From contig NZ_WHOY01000031.1 of the NCBI RefSeq assembly GCF_009765445.1, positions 4,353,998 through 4,417,997 of the forward strand: 64,000 bases of DNA, read 5' to 3'. The position numbers and the translations under genes were made by a program. Below are positions 1 to 10,514 of the stretch, piece by piece (the stretch's first letter is position 1; each line of letters begins with the position of its first letter). The notes below the pieces were generated by a model. The model searched no databases, had not been told where the DNA came from, and was given only the letters and a program-made list of their open reading frames with translations. This DNA comes from Pantoea sp. BAV 3049 (GTDB lineage Bacteria; Pseudomonadota; Gammaproteobacteria; Enterobacterales; Enterobacteriaceae).

Positions 1-908
1 GAGAGGTCGGTGTTACCGGCAGAGATCTCGCTGGAACCCTGGTAAATTGCCACGGCACCTTCACGTACCGTGCCGACAGTTTTGACCAGCGACTGCTGCA
101 TAGTCTGAAGGTTGTTGCCGAGCGTTCCAATTTCACTGCGTCCCCAGGTCTGGAGCGGGGCGGTCAGATCGCCACGGGAGATATGCTCAATGCGGTCGAC
201 GGCCTGACGCAGGGGGGTAATCACTACGCGACGGAGGAAGACGAAGGTGGCCAGAGTCAGCAGCAGAGCCGCACCAAAGGCGCAGGCCATCATAATAAAG
301 CCGTTGCGCGTTTGTGCATCCGCTTCGTTGTTGATGGCATCGGCACGTTGAGTACGGATGGCGATAGCTTTCAGCAGGACGCCGTTATAAGCGTCATCCA
401 GCTTGCGGGTATAATCTGTTTCCTGGGCTATCACGCCTTCAAAACTGCCATCTTTGGCCGCTTTCACCATCGGCAGTAAACCTTGCGTCACATAGGCATC
501 AAAGCGGGCTTTTAATTCGCCATCCAGTGCCTGGTCAGCCGGTGTTTTTACCCGACGTTTTAAATAATCGTTAAAGCTGTCGGTGGCCTGCTGTATGCGC
601 TTTTCCGTTTGCTTAAGATTATCGCTGAAGGCGTCCATTTCGCCGATACGGGCTGAAGCACCGGCGTGGATCACGTTCAGTCGGGCGGTCCGAAGGTGGT
701 TGGAGCTGTTGGATATAGCCATGCGCACCTGAATCTCTTCGGTGACATCTTTTAATGACTGATTACTCTGAATCAAAAAATAACTGGCGAGGCCGATACA
801 CAGGGCAAATAACAGCAAAATCCCGCCGAGGATGGCGGCAAAGAGAGGAACGAGCCGCAGATGCTGCCAGATACTGGGCGTTTCGGCGCTGATTTGTGAT
901 GATTTCAT
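1..908 (-). CDS. Methyl-accepting chemotaxis protein, N-terminal part (runs off window)
   Basis: The frame opens at the ATG complementary to 906-908 and stays open for 302 codons to the window edge, so only the sensor half is present. The product has a hydrophobic segment at about residues 20-40, a periplasmic helical domain like the TarH four-helix bundle, a second hydrophobic segment at about 201-222, and then a HAMP linker and the beginning of the signalling helix. This is the layout of Tsr/Tar-type chemoreceptors in the inner membrane. A sigma-28 promoter lies 55 bases upstream, as expected for a late flagellar gene. The ligand cannot be told from the sequence. The cytoplasmic half and any C-terminal CheR-binding pentapeptide lie outside the window. 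Confidence 0.93.
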   Translation of the reverse strand, partial: MKSSQISAETPSIWQHLRLVPLFAAILGGILLLFALCIGLASYFLIQSNQSLKDVTEEIQVRMAISNSSNHLRTARLNVIHAGASARIGEMDAFSDNLKQTEKRIQQATDSFNDYLKRRVKTPADQALDGELKARFDAYVTQGLLPMVKAAKDGSFEGVIAQETDYTRKLDDAYNGVLLKAIAIRTQRADAINNEADAQTRNGFIMMACAFGAALLLTLATFVFLRRVVITPLRQAVDRIEHISRGDLTAPLQTWGRSEIGTLGNNLQTMQQSLVKTVGTVREGAVAIYQGSSEISAGNTDL

Positions 909-962
909 ATCCTTTTGCTCTCTGTGAGGGGAAGCGAAGCCGGGCTACGGTCTGTAGAGAGA

Positions 963-989
963 ACATCGGCAGTCTTCAGAAAAGTCTTA
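963..989 (-). promoter_or_regulatory. Sigma-28 promoter of the left-end chemoreceptor
   Basis: Read on the minus strand the element is TAAGACTT, 11 bases, GCCGATGT. The sigma-28 consensus is TAAAGTTT-N11-GCCGATAA. Spacing is exact and the GCCGAT core is intact, and it sits just upstream of the chemoreceptor start at 908. Confidence 0.8.
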
Positions 990-1140
990 ACAAAGAATTG
1001 CGATCTGGTTAACAAAATCAGTAAGAAGATCGTCTGGAGGTTGCAGAGGGGGAAACGCGCTTTGTAACTAAACTTACGGAAACCTGACGGGAAAATTACC
1101 GGACTATATCTGTCATAAAGATGTAAAAAAAGAAAATAAA

Positions 1141-1162
1141 AAAGCCGACAAGCGTCGGCTTT
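1141..1162 (-). terminator. rcsA terminator
   Basis: A nine-base perfect stem (AAAGCCGAC / GTCGGCTTT) with a four-base loop lies 12 bases after the rcsA stop and is followed on the minus strand by a T-rich run. It separates rcsA from the next minus-strand gene. Confidence 0.85.
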
Positions 1163-1173
1163 TTCACACCTTG

Positions 1174-1809
1174 TTATCTTACATTAACGTAGATACCGCT
1201 GGTGACGTTGTCTGTTAAACGGACAACATGATAAATAACCTGTTTGTTGTGTGTTTTAATTTTACGTTTAATATTTCCCTTGTGGGAAGAAACTGTCTTG
1301 GCCTTAATTTGCATTTTGTCCGATATCTGAATGGTATCGTGACCAGACATCCACATTTTTAACATGTTTGATTCTGTCTGGCTTAACGTCAGTGGATGAA
1401 CGTCGAAACCAGCGGAATAACGTGGCGAAACGTTGAGTTTCTTTTGAAAATACGACAGCAGCAGATTGTCCAGCGTAGCCGGTTTTATCGATTTTGATGT
1501 AATAATCAGGTTCTTACGAACGTAGAGGTATTCCTCAAAATGGATATTGGATATTGCCATAAAGATGAAGAACAGTGTGTCAGGATGCTGCATAATAATT
1601 GTTCTTATGCGCTGGCTGGCATCTGCTTCATGAATAAAGCAATCTTCATTAATAAAAACCACGCCTGGCTGGTACTGTTGGCATTTGGTTTGTAACTGAT
1701 CGATATCGGTAACAGAAGTGATATTTTTCTTTTTAACTCCTTTCACCATCATATAATCTGTAAGCCCTAGTCGTGTATAGCTGCATGAATCCATTATAAT
1801 TGTAGGCAT
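1174..1809 (-). CDS. rcsA: RcsA, auxiliary regulator of capsule synthesis
   Basis: The 211-residue product matches recalled enterobacterial RcsA along its length, including the N-terminal [14 protein letters not shown] and the C-terminal LuxR-type helix-turn-helix ([20 protein letters not shown] at about residues 171-190). RcsA pairs with RcsB at RcsAB boxes to activate exopolysaccharide genes (colanic acid, amylovoran or stewartan) and its own promoter, and the pair represses flagellar genes. The start at 1809 is preferred over an in-frame start 18 bases upstream because it gives the conserved N-terminus and has a GGTGAGGG ribosome site. The gene follows fliR in the same direction, as in E. 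coli, but the dsrB gene seen there is not recognisable here. Confidence 0.96.
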   Translation of the reverse strand: MPTIIMDSCSYTRLGLTDYMMVKGVKKKNITSVTDIDQLQTKCQQYQPGVVFINEDCFIHEADASQRIRTIIMQHPDTLFFIFMAISNIHFEEYLYVRKNLIITSKSIKPATLDNLLLSYFQKKLNVSPRYSAGFDVHPLTLSQTESNMLKMWMSGHDTIQISDKMQIKAKTVSSHKGNIKRKIKTHNKQVIYHVVRLTDNVTSGIYVNVR

Positions 1810-2009
1810 TATTGCGACCCTCACCAAATTGTTATCCGTTTAAATCAACGATGAATTACGCGATTGTGTAGTTTAGAGAGTAAGCGTTCTGACTTCAGTC
1901 TTGTTATTAGTACTTCAGCATTGAATCATTCTGAGCCTTATGCTCCGACTGACTCGTCCATGCCCGATGTAACATTTGAGTTTGGTCGACATAATGCCCG
2001 GCCGTGACG

Positions 2010-2029
2010 CTGAAAGAGCGATCTTTCAG
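2010..2029 (-). repeat. Stem-loop in the rcsA leader
   Basis: CTGAAAGA and TCTTTCAG form a perfect eight-base inverted repeat around a four-base loop. It lies about 200 bases upstream of rcsA, between the RcsAB box and the start codon, so it is probably transcribed as part of the leader. No T-run follows, so it is not an ordinary terminator. Confidence 0.5.
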
Positions 2030-2118
2030 GCAGACCCGTTGGCAGATTTGTCTTACAACAACTTTCGGCATCATTTTGTGAACCCCGCCACTATCGCGCA
2101 GAACACAGAAAAATCTGA

Positions 2119-2132
2119 TAGGACGATTCCTA
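2119..2132 (-). promoter_or_regulatory. RcsAB box upstream of rcsA
   Basis: The minus strand reads TAGGAATCGTCCTA. The RcsAB consensus, from memory, is TAAGAATATTCCTA. The element is a TAGGA/TCCTA dyad and lies about 310 bases upstream of the rcsA start. In related bacteria the autoregulatory box is also several hundred bases upstream of rcsA. A clear -10/-35 pair just downstream was not identified. The surrounding 1810-2460 stretch is AT-rich and holds no gene that can be supported. Confidence 0.65.
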
Positions 2133-2352
2133 AAAAACATTCATCTCACGAATGAGTGATCCGGAGAGGAGTGTTGACAATGCCGTAAAACGCAGTTTGA
2201 TACAAGGAAAACTAACAAAAATAAAATATCTTGTTAAAACAAGATGTTGTGTATTTTGTGAACATTAATGTTCAGGTAACATTTCATCCGTTTCGAGAAA
2301 CAAAATACGCTAATCAGAATTTAATAAGAATAATTTTCATTGCGGCGGGCAA

Positions 2353-2386
2353 TTTATCAGAATTTCCTTAAGGCAATTCTGATAAA
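2353..2386 (-). repeat. 12-bp inverted repeat between fliR and rcsA
   Basis: TTTATCAGAATT and AATTCTGATAAA are perfect complements around a ten-base centre that contains CCTTAAGG. It lies 75 bases past the fliR stop. It could end the fli operon or be a regulatory site of the rcsA leader. It has only a short T-run on either strand, so a terminator role is uncertain. Confidence 0.45.
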
Positions 2387-2460
2387 ACTGGTTCGAAAAA
2401 TGCACAGACATATTTCTACTGCTTAACAATGGCTAATTATGCATTAGTCCATACATTAAT

Positions 2461-3246
2461 TTATCTGGCAGGGAGTTCACTCAGAACACTCGCGAGTAAA
2501 TCAAACACTTCGCTGAACAGATGTTCGCAGAACGGGGCCAGCAGAGGCATCATCAGGCTCAGGAACACCATGCCTAACGATAAGGTGACAGGGAAGCCAA
2601 TGGCGAAAACGGACAGTTGTGGTGAAACACGGTTTAACAAACCCAGGGCCAGGTTAAGGGTGAGCAGCAAAGTTATTAGCGGTAACGCTAATCGCATTCC
2701 GTTAAGGAAAATCATACCTGCCGCTTTAGTCAGCGCCATAAAAGCATTGCCATTTATCGGGTCGCCGCCGATTGGCAGGGTGTGAAAACTGTCGGCCACC
2801 ATCGAGATCAGCCAGAGGTGGCCGTTAAAGGATAAAAACAGCAGCATGGCGAGAATATCGAGAAAACGCGCCAGCACCGGCATGTTCAGACGGCTGGCGG
2901 GATCGAAGAAGGTGGCGAATGACAGTCCCATTTGCAGTCCGATCACTTCGCCAGCCAGCCTGACCGCCGCGAACGCGAATTGCATCGTAAAACCAATCGC
3001 AATACCAATTAAAATTTGCTGCAAAAGCAGCCAGAAACCGCCAACTGAGAACAAAGTCACGTTAACCGGCGGAAGTGAAGGGATCAGCACATAGGTAATC
3101 ATCAGTCCGAGACCGATTTTAACCTTTTTACCGATCGACTTTTCGCTGAGCAACGGCGCAGTCATGATCAGGGCAAGAACGCGGGCCAGCGGCCAGAACA
3201 GCTGGCTCACCCACATCAGCAGTTCATTACTGTCGATGTTGATCAT
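2461..3246 (-). CDS. fliR: FliR, flagellar export gate protein
   Basis: This 261-residue polytopic membrane protein matches recalled FliR throughout, for example [23 protein letters not shown] and the C-terminal [10 protein letters not shown]. FliR joins FliP and FliQ in the core of the flagellar type III export gate in the inner membrane. The start at 3246 gives the family N-terminus (ending [18 protein letters not shown]) and overlaps the fliQ stop by one base (TAATG), which suggests translational coupling. The open frame extends 23 codons further upstream inside fliQ, but those residues do not belong to the family. It is the last gene of the fliF-R operon. Confidence 0.96.
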   Translation of the reverse strand: MINIDSNELLMWVSQLFWPLARVLALIMTAPLLSEKSIGKKVKIGLGLMITYVLIPSLPPVNVTLFSVGGFWLLLQQILIGIAIGFTMQFAFAAVRLAGEVIGLQMGLSFATFFDPASRLNMPVLARFLDILAMLLFLSFNGHLWLISMVADSFHTLPIGGDPINGNAFMALTKAAGMIFLNGMRLALPLITLLLTLNLALGLLNRVSPQLSVFAIGFPVTLSLGMVFLSLMMPLLAPFCEHLFSEVFDLLASVLSELPAR

Positions 3247-3515
3247 TAGCCGATCATGTACGGCAGATTGTTGAACAGGGTGCGCATGTAATCCAGGATC
3301 AGATTTAACATCCACGGACCGGCTACCACCATGGTGGTGACCACGGCCAGAATTTTAGGGATAAAGGAGAGAGTCTGTTCGTTAATCTGTGTTGCCGCCT
3401 GCAGCAGGCTGATCAGCAGGCCGCTGACCAGAGCCGCCAGCAGCAGCGGGGCGGCCAGAGCAAGCGCTACCTGCATTGCATCGTGACCAATAACCATGAC
3501 CGATTCAGGTGTCAT
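3246..3515 (-). CDS. fliQ: FliQ, flagellar export gate protein
   Basis: The 89-residue product has two hydrophobic helices and the FliQ signatures [14 protein letters not shown] and [14 protein letters not shown]. It is a small subunit of the FliPQR export gate. It lies 18 bases after fliP and overlaps fliR by one base, in the usual order. Length is the family norm. Confidence 0.96.
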   Translation of the reverse strand: MTPESVMVIGHDAMQVALALAAPLLLAALVSGLLISLLQAATQINEQTLSFIPKILAVVTTMVVAGPWMLNLILDYMRTLFNNLPYMIG

Positions 3516-3533
3516 AAGTGACTCCGGAGAAAT

Positions 3534-4268
3534 TTAAGAGTAGAAACTTTGTGCCAGTGAACCAATCAGCAGCTGCCAGCCGTCAACCAGCACGAACAGC
3601 ATCAGCTTAAACGGCAGCGATATTGTTGCAGGCGGTACCATCATCATCCCCAGCGCCATCAGCACGCTGGCGACAACCAGGTCAATAATCAGGAACGGGA
3701 TGAAAACGGTAAAACCAATCTGGAAAGCCGTTTTCAGTTCGCTGGTCACATAAGCAGGCAGCAGAATACGCATCGGCACGGCTTCGGGTCCCTGCAATGG
3801 CGGGGTGTTCGCCAGGCGGGCAAACAGCGCCAGGTCAGCTTCGCGGGTCTGACGCAGCATAAATTCACGCAGCGGCTGAGCCCCTTTATCGATCGCCACG
3901 TCCATGGTGATCTTGTCCTGACTGAATGGCAGATAGGCATCCTGGTAAATTTTGTCGAACACCGGCCCCATAATAAAGAAGGTCAGGAACAGCGCCAGGC
4001 CAAGCAGCACCTGGTTCGGTGGCGCAGAGGGCGTGCCCAGGGCGTTACGCAACAGGCCAAACACAATAATGATGCGCGTGAAGCTGGTCATCATCAGTAA
4101 AATAGCCGGAAGGAAGGTCAGCGAGGTGATAAACACCAGCGTCTGAACCGGCAGCGACCAGCTCTGACCACCATTCGCAATCGGATGGCTGATCAGGCCC
4201 GGCAGCTGGGCGTGAACATTGGGTGCCAGCAGCAGAAGCAGAGCCAGCAGGGGAAGAGAGCGTTTCAT
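3534..4268 (-). CDS. fliP: FliP, flagellar export gate protein
   Basis: The 244-residue protein begins with a cleavable signal peptide ([20 protein letters not shown]), a known feature of FliP. It continues with the family core ([40 protein letters not shown]) and ends in the conserved [14 protein letters not shown] segment. FliP forms the ring of the export gate together with FliQ and FliR. Its ATG overlaps the fliO stop in TAATG. Confidence 0.97.
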   Translation of the reverse strand: MKRSLPLLALLLLLAPNVHAQLPGLISHPIANGGQSWSLPVQTLVFITSLTFLPAILLMMTSFTRIIIVFGLLRNALGTPSAPPNQVLLGLALFLTFFIMGPVFDKIYQDAYLPFSQDKITMDVAIDKGAQPLREFMLRQTREADLALFARLANTPPLQGPEAVPMRILLPAYVTSELKTAFQIGFTVFIPFLIIDLVVASVLMALGMMMVPPATISLPFKLMLFVLVDGWQLLIGSLAQSFYS

Positions 4269-4666
4269 TATGGCTTTCCGGGGCGTTTGATTAACGTCTG
4301 TAAAACCTGACGGAAATCTGCCGTCGCAGCCGGAGCTTCCGGATTTTCCTGCGGCGGTTTCGGCGGCAGGGTATGCAGATGGGTGATCTGCTGACCGGTA
4401 ACGCCCAGCACCAGGCGGGCGTCTTCCACATCAACAATCACCACACGTTCGCGCTGGCCGACCTGGCAACTGGCGCTGACGGACAGGCTCTGACCCGTGC
4501 TCCCACGTTTAGGGGTGAAACCAAGGCGTTTGGCTACCCAGGCACAGGCCAGAATTAACAGAATAATGACCGCCAGTACGCTGCTGACCTGCGTCAGCAT
4601 CGAGCCGGTAGAGATCACCGGCTGGGCGGTGGGTTGCTGCTGCACCTGACTGGTGTTGGTATTCAT
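4268..4666 (-). CDS. fliO: FliO, export gate assembly protein
   Basis: The 132-residue product has one membrane helix at about residues 24-45 and a cytoplasmic domain with [20 protein letters not shown] and [15 protein letters not shown], typical of FliO. FliO helps FliP assemble. The low-complexity Gln/Thr start is normal for this poorly conserved family. Its ATG directly abuts the fliN stop, and its stop overlaps fliP by one base. Confidence 0.93.
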   Translation of the reverse strand: MNTNTSQVQQQPTAQPVISTGSMLTQVSSVLAVIILLILACAWVAKRLGFTPKRGSTGQSLSVSASCQVGQRERVVIVDVEDARLVLGVTGQQITHLHTLPPKPPQENPEAPAATADFRQVLQTLIKRPGKP

Positions 4667-5068
4667 TTAACGACTCAGGCGACGCATACGTTCTGACGGG
4701 GTGATGATATCGGTAATGCGCACGCCGTATTTATCGGCGACCACCACCACTTCACCCTGAGCAATCAGATAACCGTTAATCAGAATATCCAGTGGCTCAC
4801 CAGCCAGACCGTCCAGCGCGACCACGGAACCCTGAGTCAGGCGCAGCAGCTCTTTAATGGTCATTTTGGTGCGACCCAGCTCAACGGTCAGCTTGACCGG
4901 GATATCCATAATCAGATCGATATCCTGTAGCGACCCGGAGATGTCATTGTTTTCCAGAGTTTTAAACACCCCTTCTTGCGAGGAGCTGCCGGACTGCTCG
5001 TTCAGCGCGTCAGCCCACAGGTCGTCCGCGGAGATGTCGTCTTCGGACGGCTTCTTGGTGTCACTCAT
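4667..5068 (-). CDS. fliN: FliN, C-ring switch protein
   Basis: The 133-residue protein ends in a SpoA domain (VKLTVELGRTKMTIKELLRL, then ITDIITPSERMRRLSR). FliN forms the lower rim of the cytoplasmic C-ring, binds FliH, and takes part in rotation switching and export. The start at 5068 (MSDTKKPSEDD) fits the family. The open frame reaches five codons further up, inside fliM. The gene overlaps fliM by eight bases, which implies coupling. Confidence 0.96.
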   Translation of the reverse strand: MSDTKKPSEDDISADDLWADALNEQSGSSSQEGVFKTLENNDISGSLQDIDLIMDIPVKLTVELGRTKMTIKELLRLTQGSVVALDGLAGEPLDILINGYLIAQGEVVVVADKYGVRITDIITPSERMRRLSR

Positions 5069-6068
5069 CGGGCTGTTCCTCATTCATCGAATTCAAAATC
5101 GGGTTAATCAGATGTTCCACACGCAGCGCGTACTGCCCGTTCAGGGTGCCGTACTGGCTGGTTAATACCGGCACGCCATCCACATGAGCGATAATGCGGT
5201 CCGGTTTATCAATCGGTAATACGTCGCCAGGTTTCAGTGCCAGCAGGCTTGAGATGCGCATCGACACGTCGGCAAAGTTGGCGATCAGCTCCAGCTCAGA
5301 GTGCTGAACCTGCTTAACCAGCGTTTCACGCCAGTTATGGTCTTCCTGACGCGAGTTCTCCAGCGGGGGATTCACCAGCGTTTCGCGCAGCGGTTCAATC
5401 ATGCTGAACGGAATACAGATGTTGAATTCCCCAATCAGGTTGCCAATCTCCACCTGGAACGGTGTGGTGATCACAATGTCGTTAGGAGAGGTGGTGATGT
5501 TGGTAAACTTGACCTGCATTTCAGAGCGTACGTATTCCACGTCCAGCGGGTAGATCGGTTTCCACGCTTCGCTGTAGCCTTCAAGCGCCAGCTTCAGCAT
5601 CTTGCGGATCACACGCTGTTCGGTTGCCGTAAATTCACGTCCCTCAACCTTGGTCGGAAAACGACCGTCACCGCCAAAAAGGTTATCCACGGCGATAAAG
5701 ACCAGGCTCGGAGAGAACACCACCAGAGCCGTACCGCGCAGCGGTTTCAGATGGATCAGGTTTAAGTTGGTTGGCACCGGCAGGTTCCGGGCAAATTCAT
5801 GGTAAGGCTGAATTTTAATCGCACCGACGGTGATATCCGGGCTACGGCGGAGTAGGTTAAACAGCGCCATACGGTACGAGCGCGCAAAACGTTCGTTAAT
5901 GATCTCCAGCGCCTGCAGACGTTCGCGAACCATGCGACGCTGGGTATTGGGATCGTAAGGACGAATGTCATTGTCGCCCACGCTGCTGACGTTTTCTTCT
6001 GCCGCGCTGTCGCTGTCGCCATTGAGCAGCGCGTCAATTTCTGCCTGTGAGAGAATGCTGTCGCCCAT
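5061..6068 (-). CDS. fliM: FliM, motor switch protein
   Basis: The 335-residue protein begins with the CheY-P-binding peptide (GDSILSQAEIDALLNG). It carries the CheC-like middle domain and a C-terminal SpoA domain that packs against FliN. FliM links chemotaxis signals to motor reversal. Length equals the usual 334-335 residues. It lies six bases after fliL and overlaps fliN. Confidence 0.97.
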   Translation of the reverse strand: MGDSILSQAEIDALLNGDSDSAAEENVSSVGDNDIRPYDPNTQRRMVRERLQALEIINERFARSYRMALFNLLRRSPDITVGAIKIQPYHEFARNLPVPTNLNLIHLKPLRGTALVVFSPSLVFIAVDNLFGGDGRFPTKVEGREFTATEQRVIRKMLKLALEGYSEAWKPIYPLDVEYVRSEMQVKFTNITTSPNDIVITTPFQVEIGNLIGEFNICIPFSMIEPLRETLVNPPLENSRQEDHNWRETLVKQVQHSELELIANFADVSMRISSLLALKPGDVLPIDKPDRIIAHVDGVPVLTSQYGTLNGQYALRVEHLINPILNSMNEEQPDE

Positions 6069-6074
6069 TCTGCC

Positions 6075-6554
6075 TTACCTCAGGATGAAGGCAGTGAACA
6101 GCACATCATTCACCGTCTGCTGAGGTTGTCCCGGTACCAGCGGCGGTGCCAGTACAGTTTTAATCTGATTAACCAGTTCCTGCTTACCCTGCTCGTTGCT
6201 CAATGCTGCAGCGTTCTGGCGGGAGAGCAGCAGCAGTAAACGGCTGCGCACTTCCGGCAGATAATCGGTCATCCGGCGCAGCGTGTCCTGATCGGGCAGG
6301 CGCAGGGTAAAGCCTACATACAGCACGCGGTCAGGATCGTTATCCGGGTTGATCAGGTTCACGGTAAAGGTGTCCAGGGCAAAGAAGACCGGCGCAGGGG
6401 GTGGCTCAGGCTTCGCAGCCTGAGTGGCGTCAGCAGGGCCCTTCATCATGTGCCAGACCACGTAGCCCCCAGCGCCGCAAGCTACCAGTATTACCAATAC
6501 TATTAACGGTATCAGGAGCTTGCTTTTGCCGCTTTTGGCTTTTTTATCAGTCAT
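6075..6554 (-). CDS. fliL: FliL, basal-body-associated stator partner
   Basis: The 159-residue single-span protein has a short cytoplasmic Lys-rich start, a membrane helix at about 14-34, and a periplasmic domain containing [11 protein letters not shown] and [12 protein letters not shown]. FliL surrounds the stator and supports motility under load. A 149-base gap separates it from fliK, the longest gap in the operon. That gap could house an internal promoter, but no convincing sigma-28 site was found there. An AGGAAG ribosome site precedes the ATG. Confidence 0.94.
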   Translation of the reverse strand: MTDKKAKSGKSKLLIPLIVLVILVACGAGGYVVWHMMKGPADATQAAKPEPPPAPVFFALDTFTVNLINPDNDPDRVLYVGFTLRLPDQDTLRRMTDYLPEVRSRLLLLLSRQNAAALSNEQGKQELVNQIKTVLAPPLVPGQPQQTVNDVLFTAFILR

Positions 6555-6703
6555 ATGAGCTATAACTTCCTGTGATTATTTCGAGGTGTGGACTGAACTT
6601 ATCCACTGTCCCACGGCTTTATGGGCAGATTATCCCGCGTCCTGTTCCAAACAATTGGTAGAAAAGGCGCGGATTTTGCCGTTAGCTTATGCGTTTGTTA
6701 CCG

Positions 6704-8002
6704 TCAGGCGAAAATATCAACAGCGCTGGAACCGGCTGCACGAGCCTGCAGCGCGGCAGGAACGGCAATCGGGGTTACATCACCATCATTTTCACTGGCA
6801 AGACTAAATGTGTTGCCACGACTGTTGTTTTGCTGCTGTCCCTGCTGCCCGCTGAAGCTCTGGCCCTGCTGGAAAGCATCGCTACTGACATTGCTCTGGC
6901 CGAGGTTGATCCCGCTTTCTGCCAGTGCAGTTCGCAACTGGGGAAGGGCTGCTTCCAGCGCGGCTCGCACGTGGCTGTTGCCTGAAACCATATTCAGCTG
7001 AGCCTGGTCGTTATCCAGCTTCAGGCTGATCTGGATGCTGCCCAGGTCCTGCGGGTGCAGGTGCAGTTCGGCGGTCTGCTGTCCGTTACGGCTGAACATC
7101 ACGATCTGCTGTCCCAGCGCCTGCTGCCATTCCGGGCTGCCCAACTGCGAACTCAGTTGAGAAGTGGCCGGAGCCGTCACCAGGGTGGTGGTGGCTGGCG
7201 TCAGGGCAGCGGATGCGGCACTGATCACATTATTGGTTATCGTCGGGGCCGGGGCAGAACTTGAATTTTCTTTGTCGGCATCTCTGGTTACGCTGCTTAA
7301 CACCTGCTGGAATGCAGTATTAGTCGCGCTGGTGTCCGTCGTGGACTTTTGCGAACCGGTCACGGCAGTCAGCGTGGTATTGCCGATCTTGCCGCTTTTA
7401 TCACCGGCTTTGCTGGTGGCTTCGTCATCGCTGGTGGCGCTCTCTTTGCCGGACAGCAGTGAGGCAAGAGTGGTCTTACCGCCCTTGATGCTGCCATCGC
7501 TCTCCAGCGTGTCCCCGCCTTTCGCTGTGAGGGTGTCAGTGGGCTGCTGAGGGGCCGGAGGCAACATGGCGAACAGAGCCTGTAGTGCCTGCATATCGCT
7601 GGTGCTGAGCGTGGCTGAAGCGGTGGATGCCGCTTCAGTGCTGTCGGTGGCCGTCTCGTCTTTGCCGTCGGTGCTGACTTTTGATTTCTGTAGCAGCGCG
7701 TTCAGCTTTTCAGGCAAGTCCTGTGAAGCCAGAAGGCTGTTGATCTTCGCTTTTGACGATGCGCCAGCCGCTTCGCTGTCGGCCTCATGGGTGTTTTGCG
7801 CCGCGGTTTCCCCCTGTTTCGCTAGAGTCAGGAGCTTGTTGCCCAACAGCGTAAGGAAACCCTGTGAGCCGCTGTTGTGTGCGGTTTCACCCACGCCAGT
7901 GGCAGAAGTCTCCGTACCCGGGTCGGTGGCCGCCGTGGCAGAAGTTGACGCAGTGGTGGTGGAGCTGACTTTGGTCCCGCTCGTCACAAATGGCACATTC
8001 AT
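6704..8002 (-). CDS. fliK: FliK, hook-length control protein
   Basis: The 432-residue protein has a long Ser/Thr/Ala-rich, poorly conserved N-terminal ruler region and a conserved C-terminal Flg_hook domain ([20 protein letters not shown], then [18 protein letters not shown]). FliK measures the hook and triggers the export-specificity switch through FlhB. A GAGGAAAG ribosome site precedes the ATG, which overlaps the fliJ stop by four bases (ATGA). Confidence 0.94.
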   Translation of the reverse strand: MNVPFVTSGTKVSSTTTASTSATAATDPGTETSATGVGETAHNSGSQGFLTLLGNKLLTLAKQGETAAQNTHEADSEAAGASSKAKINSLLASQDLPEKLNALLQKSKVSTDGKDETATDSTEAASTASATLSTSDMQALQALFAMLPPAPQQPTDTLTAKGGDTLESDGSIKGGKTTLASLLSGKESATSDDEATSKAGDKSGKIGNTTLTAVTGSQKSTTDTSATNTAFQQVLSSVTRDADKENSSSAPAPTITNNVISAASAALTPATTTLVTAPATSQLSSQLGSPEWQQALGQQIVMFSRNGQQTAELHLHPQDLGSIQISLKLDNDQAQLNMVSGNSHVRAALEAALPQLRTALAESGINLGQSNVSSDAFQQGQSFSGQQGQQQNNSRGNTFSLASENDGDVTPIAVPAALQARAAGSSAVDIFA

Positions 8003-8445
8003 TCGCCTTTCCTCAATGATGCCCGTTGGGCAAATTCATCCATCCGTTTCTGATCGAGACGGTTTTCCTGTAGTAATTCGTTTGCCAGCGCACGGGCCTG
8101 CAGCGTTTCGTAGGCATGCAGCCGCTGCTGTTTGTCGCGCCAGAAATTAAGCGCCTTCTCCACTCGGCCGTTCCAGTGCGTCAGCTGCTGGCGGTGCTGT
8201 TCGATGGCCTTTTCCAGCGTGTCGATAAACTGGTGAAAGTTGTACCAGCGGGTACTGGCAATCCCTTCCGTCATGGTGTTGTTCAGGGTATTACGGTAAT
8301 CATCCTGGTAGCTGAGCAGCATGGTTAATTGTTCATCAGCCTGCTTCTGGGCCCGGCGCACGTCACCCAGCTGGATGGCGGCTTTTTCCAGATCTTTCTG
8401 CGCCAGGTCACGCAGGGTTTCAATGGGTGATGCAACCTTTGGCAT
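7999..8445 (-). CDS. fliJ: FliJ, export chaperone and ATPase stalk
   Basis: The 148-residue, charged, almost wholly helical protein ([20 protein letters not shown]) has the coiled-coil character of FliJ, which inserts into the FliI hexamer and promotes export. It begins 15 bases after fliI and overlaps fliK by four bases. Position and length are standard. Confidence 0.93.
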   Translation of the reverse strand: MPKVASPIETLRDLAQKDLEKAAIQLGDVRRAQKQADEQLTMLLSYQDDYRNTLNNTMTEGIASTRWYNFHQFIDTLEKAIEQHRQQLTHWNGRVEKALNFWRDKQQRLHAYETLQARALANELLQENRLDQKRMDEFAQRASLRKGE

Positions 8446-8460
8446 ATTCCCCTCCGCTCG

Positions 8461-9822
8461 TTAGCCGAAAATTGCCTGTAAATGCAGACAGGCATCGTCA
8501 AAGGAACTGCGCTCAAACATGCCCTGTTGCAGGAAGGTTTCCAGCTCAGGGTAGAGTTTGATCGCCTTGTCCAGCATCGGGTCGGTGCCTGCGGCATAAG
8601 CTCCCACGCTGACCAGGTCGCGGTTCCGCTGATAGCTCGACAGCAGCTGTTTGAACTGGCGAACCCGCGCGTAATGTGTGTCATCTATCAGATGCGCCAT
8701 CACGCGGCTGATTGAAGCTTCAATATCAATGGCCGGGTAGTGACCTGACTCAGCCAGGCGGCGCGACAGAACAATATGGCCATCGAGAATGGCGCGTGCT
8801 GAGTCGGCAATCGGGTCCTGCTGGTCATCTCCTTCGGTAAGTACCGTATAGAAAGCGGTAATTGAGCCACCACCATCAATGCCATTACCGGCACGCTCGA
8901 CCAGAGCGGGCAGCTTGGCGAACACGGAAGGCGGGTAGCCTTTGGTTGCCGGTGGCTCACCAATCGCCAGTGCAATTTCACGCTGTGCCATGGCGTAACG
9001 GGTCAGTGAATCCATAATCAGCAGTACGTGCTGGCCACGATCACGGAAATCTTCGGCAATGCGCGTGGCATAAGCGGCACCCTGCATACGCAGCAGTGGT
9101 GAAACGTCAGCCGGTGCGGCGATCACTACCGAGCGGGCGCGGCCTTCGGTGCCGAGGATGTTCTCGATAAAGTCTTTCACTTCGCGGCCACGTTCGCCGA
9201 TCAGACCGACCACAATCACATCGGCTTTGGTGTAGCGGGCCATCATGCCCAGCAGCACACTTTTCCCCACACCAGAACCGGCAAAAAGGCCCATACGCTG
9301 TCCGCGACCAACGGTCAGCAGGGCGTTGATGGCGCGCACGCCGGTATCCAGCACTTCAGTTATCGGCGTACGTTGCAAAGGGTTGAAGGGGGGAGTGATC
9401 AGTGGCGCACGGTAGCCGGTTTCCGGTGCAGGCAGGCCATCCAGTGGGCGCCCACTGCCATCCAGCACGCGGCCCAACAGCTCCGGGCCAAGCATCAGTT
9501 GCTTGCCACTGTGTTTCTGGTCCCCGGCGACGCGGGCATACACGCGCGCGCCAGGCAAAATGCCTTCCACTTCTTCCAGCGGCATCAGAAACAGCCGCTG
9601 GCCGTTGAAGCCCACCACTTCGCTTTCCACTTCCGCAATGCCGTTGGCGTCGCTGCGCTCAATCACGCAGGTCGCACCTAACGGTAACTGCAGGCCGGTG
9701 GCTTCCAGTACCAGACCGGTGGCGCGGGTCAGGCGGCCGTAGCGGCGCACGTCCGGCACCTGGGCCAGTCGCTGTTCAAAGGAGTCAAGTGCGCCAAGCC
9801 AGCGCGACAGGCGGGTGGTCAT
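8461..9822 (-). CDS. fliI: FliI, flagellar export ATPase
   Basis: The 453-residue protein is an F1-beta-like ATPase with Walker [12 protein letters not shown] at about residues 180-190, the Walker B region [13 protein letters not shown], and the type III ATPase motif [17 protein letters not shown]. It powers or primes substrate export together with FliH and FliJ. Its ATG overlaps the fliH stop by one base. No key residue appears to be missing. Confidence 0.97.
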   Translation of the reverse strand: MTTRLSRWLGALDSFEQRLAQVPDVRRYGRLTRATGLVLEATGLQLPLGATCVIERSDANGIAEVESEVVGFNGQRLFLMPLEEVEGILPGARVYARVAGDQKHSGKQLMLGPELLGRVLDGSGRPLDGLPAPETGYRAPLITPPFNPLQRTPITEVLDTGVRAINALLTVGRGQRMGLFAGSGVGKSVLLGMMARYTKADVIVVGLIGERGREVKDFIENILGTEGRARSVVIAAPADVSPLLRMQGAAYATRIAEDFRDRGQHVLLIMDSLTRYAMAQREIALAIGEPPATKGYPPSVFAKLPALVERAGNGIDGGGSITAFYTVLTEGDDQQDPIADSARAILDGHIVLSRRLAESGHYPAIDIEASISRVMAHLIDDTHYARVRQFKQLLSSYQRNRDLVSVGAYAAGTDPMLDKAIKLYPELETFLQQGMFERSSFDDACLHLQAIFG

Positions 9823-10514
9823 TACAGTTCTCCCGGTGCCGCCAGGCGGCAGAGTTCATGCCAGCGGGTGGCGATACTGGCATCCAGATCGCCATCTTCC
9901 GCGCTGACCTTGCAGCCACCCGGGTGGAGGGTGCTGTCGGCCAGCAGTCGCCAGCCGTGCAGGCTGAGCGTGGCACCGAGCGTCTGCTCAACGCGCTGTA
10001 AATCGTCAGGATGCACGCGCAGCGTGGGTTTTCCGCTGAACATGGGTTCCTGCTGGATCATCCCCTGGATCTGGCGGAGCAGGGCGGTACCGTCAACGTG
10101 CGGTGCCTGGCCAATCACCTGACGCGCGGCTTCCAGAGCCAGCTGCATCAGACGGGCAGCAATGACGCTGTCCAGCGCTTCCATCGTATGGTGGAATTCG
10201 GACACCAGCTGCTGCATGCGCGCCTGCAAAGGAGCCTGTTGCTGCTGAGCTTCTTCCAGCCCCTGCTGGAAACCGGCCTCATAACCCGCTTTCTGACCTT
10301 CGCTGTATCCCTTCTGCTGCCCCTCGGCATAGCCCAGGCCCTGCGCTTCATTGCGCACCTGATTCTGCAGCTGTTCCAGCTCGAACTGCTGCTGATTGAA
10401 AGGATCTTCCGGCAGGGCAGCTGGCTCAATAAACTCCTCAATCAGCGGGTTGTTCAGCTGCCCGAGGTCATTGGGCTGCCAGCGCTGCCAGGGCAGCGAT
10501 GATTTATCAGACAT
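9822..10514 (-). CDS. fliH: FliH, regulator of the FliI ATPase
   Basis: The 230-residue protein starts [18 protein letters not shown], the N-terminus that anchors FliH to FliN and FlhA. It continues with a Gly/Gln-rich repeat region ([19 protein letters not shown], the GxxxG-type repeats of FliH) and a C-terminal FliI-binding domain. The start at 10514 is preferred over one six codons upstream because it fits the family. It overlaps fliG by eight bases. Confidence 0.94.
   Translation of the reverse strand: MSDKSSLPWQRWQPNDLGQLNNPLIEEFIEPAALPEDPFNQQQFELEQLQNQVRNEAQGLGYAEGQQKGYSEGQKAGYEAGFQQGLEEAQQQQAPLQARMQQLVSEFHHTMEALDSVIAARLMQLALEAARQVIGQAPHVDGTALLRQIQGMIQQEPMFSGKPTLRVHPDDLQRVEQTLGATLSLHGWRLLADSTLHPGGCKVSAEDGDLDASIATRWHELCRLAAPGEL

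Noticed and set aside
1907..2140. 77-codon minus-strand frame in the rcsA leader
   Set aside because: No ribosome site or family likeness. It covers the RcsAB box and the leader hairpin, so it is more likely non-coding leader.
1174..2460. dsrB or the DsrA small RNA beside rcsA, as in E. coli
   Set aside because: No DsrB-like frame and no DsrA-like sequence were found on either strand.
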